NCBI GenBank assembly: GCA_000310025.1
Contig: FN649749.1
Coordinates: 2,299,025-2,363,024, forward strand
DNA from: Ectocarpus siliculosus
Taxonomy: Eukaryota > Sar > Phaeophyceae > Ectocarpales > Ectocarpaceae
Reading direction: 5' to 3'
DNA length: 64,000 bases
Shown one piece after another: positions 55,182 through 64,000 of the stretch (position 1 is the stretch's first letter; each line of letters starts with the position of its first letter). Both the position numbers and the translations under genes were made by a program. The notes under the pieces were generated by a model. That model did not search any database. It had not been told where the DNA came from and worked only from the letters and a program-made list of their open reading frames with translations.

Positions 55182-55720
55182 CTATCCCGGCCATATAACG
55201 TCTCCTGTCATCTCGACAATCTTGGAGCAGCTTGAGGTTTTGACAGGGTGATCGTCCTCCTCCGAGAACCGTTGCACCTGCTTTTCAGCGTGGAGTACCA
55301 AGTACGGCTCTGGACAAGGGCAACGGGGATCCATCATCACAGTGTTGAAGATCCTCGGGCCCTGCGCGCCTAAATAGTGCGATTCCATCCTTGCCGTGGG
55401 CGGCCGTCCACCCATGAAGATGAACGTGGATGGGGCTTGCCGTCCTTGTTTGGGGTGTTCGGTTGTGCCTCCTGTTTGTATTTCTCTTCCTGGTAGACGT
55501 CGCAATCGATGCGGAAGATACTTAGCTCCTGTCCAGTGTACCCGCCGTTCTCGCCGAACCGCACGTGCTCCATCAGGCGCCCATGTGAAGACGCCTCTGC
55601 CATGTTGTGCGTGAACAGGCAAATCTTTTCCTCGTGCGCGAAGTCGTCGCCGTCCGTCCACGCGGCAATGCACCTCCCGCCGTCTTCGACCGCCGGGCAT
55701 ACCTTCAGAACGAATTGATA
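55182..55720 (-). pseudogene. unrecognised coding fragment, frame-broken
   Basis: From 55,715 down to about 55,400 one frame has strong protein character: CIAAWTDGDDFAHEEKICLF, THNMAEASSHGRLMEHVRFG and QELSIFRIDCDVYQEEKYKQ, with GC-rich third positions. Near 55,400 this frame ends at a stop and another frame takes over (PRIFNTVMMDPRCPCPEPYL, VQRFSEEDDHPVKTSSCSKI) to a stop at 55,182. I do not recognise the family. Either a frameshift has broken an exon or a very short intron separates two. Confidence 0.5.
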
Positions 55721-55734
55721 TCATGTTATCATGT

Positions 55735-56790
55735 TATGTATATACTTACAGGATGGTCATCGTGACGTGACACATTTCTTGTTATGAGTATGGAAAAAAA
55801 TAAAAAAAAAAATGGCTGTGATAATTTTTTTCGTACAGCGGTATGGACCAGACGCCGACTGTACATAGAAGTTGGCGAGTGTCGACTGAGTTGTGTTGTG
55901 ACGGCATCTTCCACGCACTTCTGCCAGCGCTGCTTTGTTGTTTGGAGTCTTGTAGGTCGAGATACAGCCGTGGGATTCTCGAGTTGTGGAGGCAAAAGTA
56001 TGCCTGCAGCCACAGCAAAAAATTGCATGCATAGCTCGACTACCGTGCTGCTCTGTTTTTACTACAGACCAACTGGATGGGATACTTCCTGCCACGGCTA
56101 ACCATACTACAACGCGATGTAAACATCCGTTCTTGTGTCGTGCGGCTGCTTCGTGTATCGACGACAGATACACACGCAGGGCTCTCGCGACGTTGTCGTT
56201 ATTGCGCGGGAGGACCCCCCCGAGATCTTCCACATATATATATGGTGCTCCGACGACGGCAGTACTACTGTGCATCTAGATGTTGTAGGAGAGTGGAGTT
56301 GTGCTGTCACGGCATCTTTCCCGCACTCTCCTACCGGTGCTTGCGTCATGCAGTCTTCTACGCCGGAAGACGAGAGTGGTTTGGGTTCCCGTGTTGGTTG
56401 TGCAGCAAACGTGCCTGCAACAACAGAGGATACGGTGTTCCATTTATTATTATCCCGCTCACCTTTTTTTTTTTTTTTGCGACATGATGCAATTTTTTTT
56501 TTTTCTGAATATGACACAAGGAATCCATCTCTGTCATAGGCGAGTCAGAGTCAGATTAGCAATGAATTCATAGCGTCAGAAAAAGCTACCTGTATGTCTA
56601 CGATTTCCCAGACAGCATATAGGGACATGTATGTCCCCTGCGGCATTTTTCCATTGTCCTTTGGCACTGCCAAGAAGACCGCCGTATCTTTACGCAGTCC
56701 AACTTTTGCTTTTATAATTTTACATCGAACGACGGGGGACGGGTCGCGACCTTCATCATGCCCACCTGCGACTATCGTATCGACGAGACG
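55735..56790. repeat. module X, copy 1
   Basis: Begins tatatacttacaggatggtc and resembles 59,264-60,150 along its length (for example ggagtcttgtaggtcgagatacag, tggaggcaaaagt, gccactgcc…gaccgc, tctttacgcagtcca). Inside it, a block of about 400 bases is itself imperfectly duplicated. No coding function is seen; open frames are on both strands and not conserved between copies. Confidence 0.75.
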
Positions 56791-58284
56791 CCGACTGATC
56801 ATGGTCGTAAGAGTGTGGAGTTAGCTGTGTTGTGACGGTATTTTCTACGCCCTACCCCGTCCGATACATACAGCGGCGACTAATGCAAGCAAGTGTCCGT
56901 GCAACAACGACAAAAAAAAAACGCGTCCATGCATATGTAGATAAGTCGATATATATATATATATCTGTTTTGCTTCACAGCAGGACAACTGCAGGTTGAC
57001 ATTTTTGTTTGACACCACCGGAGGCCGGTGGATCTTTACGAAGTCCATGTTCCGTTTTATTTTTTTTAACGATCTTACCCCGGCGACGCAGGAAAGGATA
57101 AAATGAATGACAACATGTACCACTTCGTGACGTCACATAGATAGGATGACAAAAGAAAAGTTGGAAAAGAAGAATACGGTAACCTGTAGTCTATTTCACA
57201 TTAAATTTGTTAGTACACGCCGGACTTCTTCCACACATCTGGGTTCGAATCCAAACACCAAACTGAAATACCCTAATATTATCGATCGCCCTCGACAATT
57301 TGGGACGTTTGCCACCAGTTCGTCGTGCTCCGGCGTCCGACCCATTGAATATACCTCCTGGAGTGAGTACGCGAACAACTCATCACAACACTACACCGTA
57401 GTTCTCCACCAGAAGACCCAAAAACGTGTCGCAGGCGCTGCCAATTGAAATGGCTTTCTTCTTTGATGTACCCGCGAAGATTTGCATCTTTTGGGGACGG
57501 CTGCAGTGGTTATTCAATCAACTGCCATCACACTAGACACCCCGTGAGGATGATGCGTACTGCGGAATTACAGGAAAGACCGAGTACGTGTTGGAGTCCA
57601 TGCCAACTGCAAAGGGCAACAAAAACCATGATCGTGCGCCTGAGTGTCCCAAACATGTAATACTATCAGGTTGAAACAGCCGGACGCCAAGTGTGGAAAA
57701 AGGCTCGTATGACCCGACTTTCGGTGCACATCAGCATCAACTGATGAAGTAAGCAGTATGACACCGACACAGCAATCGGGAAAATTTGAATATTAATTGG
57801 GCCTTCCTAAAGATTCCGAAAGACGACACGCACGTCGTTCACACGTCCAGCCCCACCAATAGGTTTCTAGAGCTCAACCCTGCCACACAGCAACCCAGTG
57901 CTTTACCACGCACTGTACACCCCAACTCATGACCGATTCAAGAGATCGCGGCAACAACCGCCGTCGAGACGACACAAGCACAAGGAACCGCCGGTATACC
58001 GAGTTGTCAACGCCACCGACATAAACACGCGTCGAGGGGCTCAGCGTGCTGCCTCCGCCGATGCCCTCAACGCCCATCGTAGAGCACAATATTCCGCGTC
58101 GGCAGAGGCCATCAACAGCCGTCGTAGAACCGCCATGCCGACAGAGCACAACAGCTCAACGCCGCACGTCGACGGCGTAGAGCGACCGTCATCAACAACA
58201 AAAGGGGGTTGCCCTTCAACGACATCTTTCACGCCGAGGACGACTCCACCTCACTACGAGCCATTGTTGGAGACCGCCAGCGAT
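56791..58284. other. sequence separating modules X1 and Y1
   Basis: This stretch is absent between X2 and Y2, so it is probably an insertion. It includes a partial extra copy of the 3' end of X (about 57,000-57,110), a (TA)n tract at 56,950 and a fragment with an Arg-rich repeat (listed separately). Confidence 0.5.
57898..58260 (+). pseudogene. fragment with Arg/Ala-rich 18-residue repeat
   Basis: One plus-strand frame reads RGAQRAASADALNAHRRAQY then SASAEAINSRRRTAMPTEHN: two copies of a basic repeat of the form RRAQ.aaSAeAiNsRRR. Basic repeats of this form occur next to the N-terminus of large mobile-element proteins in protists (from memory, not verified). The frame runs into module Y sequence, so it is truncated. 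Confidence 0.35.
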
Positions 58285-58430
58285 CTTCTTAGCCGGCCTT
58301 CCGACTCCTCCCTGATAAGTCTCCGTGTCAGCTTCTCCGCGCGTGAATCATGTCCAGTTATGACCTTCGCTTTGACTTTCACAATGGGTATTTTACCTCC
58401 GGGTCTTGCATTTCTACTGTAGTGTAGGTA
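58285..58430. repeat. module Y, partial copy
   Basis: About 140 bases match 58,697-58,835 and 60,380-60,512 (agccggcctt, agtctccgtgt, acttctccgcgc, tttgactttcac(a/g)atgggtatt). Confidence 0.7.
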
Positions 58431-58514
58431 CCTGCGTTTTGAGGAAGGACTGCGTTCAAGTACCAATTTCTACCCCTTGCGTTTCCTTCCCCTGTACCTC
58501 TTCGCGTACCACAT

Positions 58515-59263
58515 GTGTGTCCTTCATCGTCGTCGGCTTCCATACTTGTGGATTGCCTCTTGGAAATTCTGGGAATCCCTCCATTCCAAGACAGCCATAG
58601 GTCGGCATCCGGCATTTTCTTTTTTTGTATGCATTTTTCTTCTTGTGCACTTTTTCCGTTGCGCTTGCCATCGTATGTTTGTGTCTTCAAACTTTCGCAG
58701 CCGGCCTTAAAACTTCTTCTTCATGAGCCTCCGTGGTAACTTCTCCGCGCACGGGTTATATGTAGTTATGTCCTGCGCTTCGACCTTCATGATGGGTATT
58801 TTACCTCCCCGTCTTGCATTCGTGAATACCTGCGTCATACAGAAGGTCGTTCCACGACGCAAACATCGACGTCTCTTTTTTCTTTTCTTCCCTTCGCACT
58901 CCTTCCTTCCGGCACTTCTCACACCAACTTCGAACGTGGGGTGCAATTTCCTCTCTTCGTACCTTTCTTGTCGGCAATCTCCATCATAATGTGCATAATT
59001 TGTACTTCGGTTTTTCGGCTTTACAATTTCCGATAGACCAGACTATGGACTCACACGTCCCTTCCCCCTCCGCAGGACCGCGCGCTCGTCGAGTGCCGAA
59101 AATTCTTCACAAATTCCTTACCTCTCCACTTCTTCCCCCTACAAATCCTCTACCCTTCTTCTTCTTCTTTGCTTCCCCACGGACACTCACTACCATCGGG
59201 CCGGGATGTTGGCCCCCAGGCCCATTGGGGGGCGGGGGGGCAATCCTTAACCCTAGTATATAT
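58515..59263. repeat. module Y, copy 1
   Basis: Matches 60,151-60,965 over its length: acttgtgga, ctttttttgtatgca, cacgacgcaaac(a/g)tcgacgtctc, acttcgaacgtggggtgcaa, accgcgcgctcgtcgagtgc and the shared end ccaatccttaaccctagta. Unclassified, no coding function seen. Confidence 0.8.
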
Positions 59264-60150
59264 ACTTACAGGATGGTCGTCGTGACGTGACACATTTCTT
59301 GTTATTAGTATGGAAAAAAATAAAAGAAAAATGGCTCGATTTTTTAATTTCTACAGCAGTATGGACCAGACGCCGACTTTACATGGAAGTCGTACGAGTG
59401 TCGACTTAGTTGTGCTGTCACAGCATCTTCCACGCACTTCTGCCAGTGCTGGTTTGTTGATTGGAGTCTTGTAGGTCGAGATACAGCAGTGGGATTCTCG
59501 TGTTGTGGAGGCAAAAGTGAACCAGAGCAAAAAATTTCATGCATAGCTCGATTACTGCTGCTGTGTTTTTGCTACAGCAGTATGGACTAGACGCCGAACG
59601 ACGTCCGCGTGCTACAAGTACCGCAACGACCTAACGGGATGGGATACTTCTTGCCACGGCGAACCATAGTACAATGCGATGCAAACATCCGTTCGTGTAT
59701 CGCGCGGCTGCCACATGTGTCGACGACAGGTACACGTAGAGCTCTCGCCATCTTGTCGTTACCGCGCAGGAGGACGCCTCGGAGATGTTCCACATGCATG
59801 CTACAACGACAGCAGTACTACTGTACATAGATGTCGTAGGAGAGTGGAGTTGTGATGTCACGGCATCTCCCACGCACTCTCCTACCGGTGCTTGTGTCGA
59901 TTGGAGTCTTGTAGGCCGAAATACAAGAGTGGGTTGGACTCCCGGGTTGTGGAAGCAAACCTGCCTGCAACAACAGAGAAGGCGGTGTTCTATTTACTAT
60001 AATAGAGTAATTCCGCTCAACTTTTTTTTTTTTCGCGGCATGTGGTCGCATATTTCTTTGCCACTGCCGAAAAAGACCGCTGGATCTTTACGCAGTCCAC
60101 CTTTTGCATTTATCATTTTACACTGAACGACGCAGGACGGGTCGACCTTC
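59264..60150. repeat. module X, copy 2
   Basis: Second copy of module X, directly abutting module Y copy 1 upstream and copy 2 downstream. Confidence 0.75.
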
Positions 60151-60965
60151 ATCGTTGTTGTTGTTGCTGTTGTCTCCACATTAAAAACCGTTCCGACGTC
60201 CTCCTCGATACTTGTGGACTACCTGTTGGAAATTGTGGGAATCCCTTCATTCTGAGAGAGAGAGTCGTAGGTCGCCATCCGGCCTTTTCTTTTTTTGTAT
60301 GCACTTTTTTTCTTCTTGTGAAGTCTTGACGTGGCGCTTGCCATCGTCGCCGCGTAAGTGTTTGTGTCTTCAAACCTTCTCAGCCGGTCTTCAAACTTCT
60401 TGTTGATCAGTCTCCGTGTGGTAACTTCTCCGCGCATGAGTCATATGCAGCTATGACCTGCGCTTTGACTTTCACGATGGGTATTTAACCTCCCCGTCTT
60501 GCGTTGGTGAGTACCTGCGATATACAGAAGGATCGCTCCACGACGCAAACGTCGACGTCTCCGTTTTTTTTTTGTTCCCTTCGCACTCCATCCTTGCCGC
60601 GGTTTTCACACCGACTTCGAACGTGGGGTGCAATTTCCTCTCTTCGTACCTTCCTCGTCGGCCTTCTCCGTCGTTGTGTACATAATGTACAATACCTCCA
60701 TTTTTCGGCTTTTCGATTCCGATAGACACAAGACTACGGACTGACATGTTCCTTTCATCCCCGACAGGACCGCGCGCTCGTCGAGTGCCGAAATTCTTCA
60801 TCACTTCCTTGCCTCTCCCAACACCGTCCCTTCTTCCCGCCCTTACAAATCCTCTCCCCTTCTTCTTCTTCTTCCCTTCCTCCCGGACACTCACCACCAT
60901 ATCCGTTCTGGATGTTGGCCCACAGCCCCATTGGGGGGCGGGGGGCCAATCCTTAACCCTAGTAG
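60151..60965. repeat. module Y, copy 2
   Basis: Second full copy of module Y, ending with the same ccttaaccctagta. With module X copy 2 it forms a 1.7-kb X-Y unit in tandem with the interrupted X-Y unit at 55,735-59,263. Confidence 0.8.
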
Positions 60966-63900
60966 ACCATAATAGTTAGTTGCTGTATGCTACTATAGGC
61001 ACGCATGCCGTGAGATGAGTGGTGCGGGTCGAATGTGTACACAACAGCTTAGAGACAAAGCACGTGTAGTGTACATGATGTACACATATCGGATGATGCA
61101 TGTATTTCTGCTGTATATTGTTGTGTTGTGTTCGCATTCAAATGGTGTGCCAATGAAAAGCCTTGGTGAGTGAAATGCTGTCCGGGTCAAGTCAACAGGA
61201 TACGGCACGTACCTCAACATTCCATTTCGGTGTATTTCAACCATCATCAGCAACAAAACACTCCCAGATAGAGACCATCATCAATCTCGTCTTCTACACG
61301 CACGCACGGGGTATACTTTAGGCGCGTAAGGAGTCAAATATGCCATGTACGTATTGTAGTACATGGACTTGGTCGTGCGCGTGCGTTGACGTGCGAGTAC
61401 CTGTGTGTATATGCTCAGCCTGCTAATTGTAGGCTAGTTAGCGTTCAAACTTGAAACTGTGGGCTGGAGATACGTCACACGTGTACTGCTGTATGCTGCT
61501 GCTGCTGGTGTGGCCTCAGCGTTGATTACGTTTGCGAAGAGGGAGAAAAAAGGCCCGTCGAGAACAGAATGGGTGATGACGTTGTTGTTGTTTTCTTCAC
61601 ATTAAACTCGTGTCAGTTGCTAATCCCAAAATCTAGCAAAGACTCGGCCTGTGGTCACAAAAATGCTAGAGCCATCAGAAGATCTAAAGAACACGCAAAC
61701 TATTAGCAAGAAAAGGGTACACAAGCCCGAGGAGGTACACCTACAATCAATCCCTGCAGCACGTTTGCGTGCTCACAACTGAACTACACGCCCGCACACT
61801 ACAATTCGACTACAGCAGCGGCATCACCCCCCTTGTCCCGCACTTCACCAAAATGAATGTTTGTCGACTACAGCGTACTGCTGTCTGAAGTGCTGTCTGT
61901 ACAAAAATAACACCATGGTGTATGGTACACAACAAGCTCGGGGCATGCAGCTGCTGTCTGAAGTGCTGTCAGAATGGGTCCGTGGACATACAATGAAGAA
62001 GAACAACCAACCAAAAAGCCATCATTGCAATTGACAATCGCCAGAATCTATCCAGATCATCTGTGTTAGATACAGCAGTGTAAACATCGACACTGTCTAG
62101 GAATCGTTCCACATTGAAGGGGTCTTCCACGATGCAGGTACACAATTAAGGCACCCGGGTTATCAGCGCCATCTCTGCCGCGTCTCTCTACAAAACCAGT
62201 GACGTCATCACACATACGTAACACCTATATTCAGGAACAAACGGAAAATAATTGACAACACAAGACAAGAGACGTTACTCGATGTTGAGGTTCTCCGCCG
62301 AAAGCCCTCCAATCGGAGTCCTTAATCCTTTATGAACGAACAGCCCGGCGTAGACTCTCCGGAACGCAGCGGGGAATCGGCCGGTTTCGCCCGATTTGGG
62401 CGCTCTTCGCGGTGGTGCAGTGCTGGGGGCGCGCGAAAGCTCAGCCCCGCGACGGGCGGGCGGCCGTGGAAAGACTTTGCTGGGGACGCCCTGAAGAGGA
62501 GACGTCCGCCGGAGCTCTGTGGCGGGCCCGCGGAAGAATCGGCGCTAACGTCTCGGGTTTAGTGTGGAGCCTTAACTGGCCGCCGCGCTCTCAGCGCTCC
62601 GGTTCTGCGCTCTCAGCGCTCGAGAGCTCAAGCATAATTGTCTACACGTCTATATCAGAAAATTGTACCTCTAGGGAATAGCTGTCTGCGACCATGGAAG
62701 ACTCCCGAGTCAGTTAGTTGGATCTACGAAGATTTAGAAGGTACTTGGTACTGACTATAATAGAGACCGGACCGAACTTGTTGTGTGAAGTCAACAACAA
62801 TATCAACAACATCCCTTCTCAGGGCCATCTATCTCTCTCTCGGAGGGTACTGAAGATCCAAAGGTATGCTCCGGAGGTTCTTCAAACGTGACTTTTGGGA
62901 TAACGTGTGAGGTGGAGTATTGTTGGTGGTTACCGTCAATACGTGTCCATGAGCAAGCAGAGTAAGTGGGACACACGGCCAGCAGGCCCACAACATCACC
63001 ACCCTGTCTTCCTACCGCTGCTGCAGCTAATTCTTCAGGTTACTTGGCCGAATCTCTGATGCGCTCCGCGAATGAATATTCTTCTCTCGCACTTTCTTGG
63101 CAGGGTTAAAGGGTCCTGTGCCCGACGCCCTGGCGAAGTTTAAGAAGACGCCAAGCTGGTTTGGGCTGATACCGTGAGCGGTCTTACCGCCGACGCCAGG
63201 GCTCTCCGGTAGTGCAACACCCTCCCCCAACTACGGAGGGCGCGATCCGAAACCCACAATTTAAACGGACAATATTTCCGATTGCGGGGGGAACTCCGCC
63301 ACCAGCGGCTCGCCCGACCGCCGCCCCGCGAGCGACTCAAGCACCCCGCCACCCAGGTACAGCATCGGGGGCCGAGGAGGAGGGGCTGGAAGAGGATGAG
63401 GTCGCGGCGACAAACCGGGGACGGTGAGGGCCCAGCTTTCATGAAGTGGGGCCGACATGCAAGGAGGGGGAACGAACGTGAAGCGGGTTCGATCGCCGCT
63501 GCTGACAGTAGGAGGACCCTACAAGCGAGTGCTGGAGCTCCTGTTCGATGCCGTTGGCGCCTCAGGTATGTAAAGGTGGCAGCCAGATTTCCGACCCAGT
63601 AACAAAGATATCTCCGACAAATGACTGCTTTGATACGATCTCATCCCGGAGCGTGGCAGACACCACGTGCCGTGAAGGTGGACCCCCCTTTGCGCTATCT
63701 GTTGGTGACAGAATAACGGCGGACATCAGATGTTTTCGCAGGAAAAACGTGCAATATGACACACACACATGGCGGACCCCGCGTGCGAAAGTATCTCTCA
63801 CCCACAACGGACGGCGGACACCGTTCGTGTGGAAAACAGGACCAAAGACAAAAGGATGGCAGACATGTAAAACTTTTACTCCAACACGACACACACGCCT

Positions 63901-64000
63901 GCTAGGCGACCATGCCAGCTCCTGACTGGTGTTCCGCTGAGAAGTGCGAGAGATTTTTCCTGAAATAAACCATTCCTCATCACGGGGGATCGCTCTCCTC
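60966..64000. other. no gene identified
   Basis: Three kilobases with only short frames. A GC-rich patch lies at 62,330-62,620. Weak protein-like frames exist on the minus strand at about 63,030-63,230 (ISPNQLGVFLNFARASGTG) and on both strands at 63,560-63,900, but no splice sites or family could be assigned. The window ends without a recognisable gene edge. Confidence 0.4.

Noticed and set aside
55757-56539. Overlapping open frames in module X
   Set aside because: Frames are not shared between the two X copies, so they are probably not coding.
62332-62681. GC-rich frames that could be exons
   Set aside because: No splice sites, family or codon signal beyond base composition.

Overview
This is a stretch of nuclear DNA from a eukaryote with many-exon genes. 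The two genes that can be recognised with confidence, an EXO70 exocyst subunit and a class II fumarase, are each split into more than a dozen short exons by GT-AG introns of a few hundred bases to about 2 kb. Long CT microsatellites, short telomere-type CCCTAA tracts, a broken ankyrin-repeat gene of a kind that is abundant in brown algae, and many unclassified dispersed repeats all fit a stramenopile, most likely an Ectocarpus-like brown alga. That identification is inference; no species-diagnostic marker such as rRNA is present.

Layout. Positions 1-17,220 are a segmental array of three diverged copies of a unit of roughly 5-6 kb. Each copy carries one small five-exon gene on the minus strand for a predicted secreted protein of 209-220 residues. 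All three have the same exon phases, a 49-codon signal-peptide exon and the same terminal exon and stop. Their mature part reads like a beta-sandwich (jelly-roll) carbohydrate-binding-type domain. The third copy has a kilobase of CATGGA-type repeats in an intron. Positions 18,467-32,247 are EXO70 (minus strand, 17 exons, 775 residues modelled). Its introns contain a LINE tail, a small mariner-like MITE and tandem repeats. Positions 33,789-42,502 are fumarase (minus strand, 13 exons, 540 residues, N-terminal extension typical of organelle targeting).

From 42.9 kb to the end the window is gene-poor and repeat-rich: a frameshifted ankyrin-repeat pseudogene head-to-head with fumarase, a tRNA-like sequence, a 5'-truncated non-LTR retrotransposon (46,569-49,913) flanked by an identical 16-base C-rich duplication, a hypothetical gene (50,854-53,165), an unrecognised broken coding fragment near 55.4 kb, and a tandem pair of two-module repeats (55.7-61.0 kb).

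EXO70 (vesicle tethering for polarised secretion) and fumarase (TCA cycle) are housekeeping genes with no evident functional link. The secreted-protein cluster is lineage-specific and is the most interesting part of the window. No RNA genes, CRISPR arrays or prokaryotic-style operons were seen. Exon models are hand-derived from reading frame, splice-site consensus and phase; the beginnings and ends of transcripts are not known.
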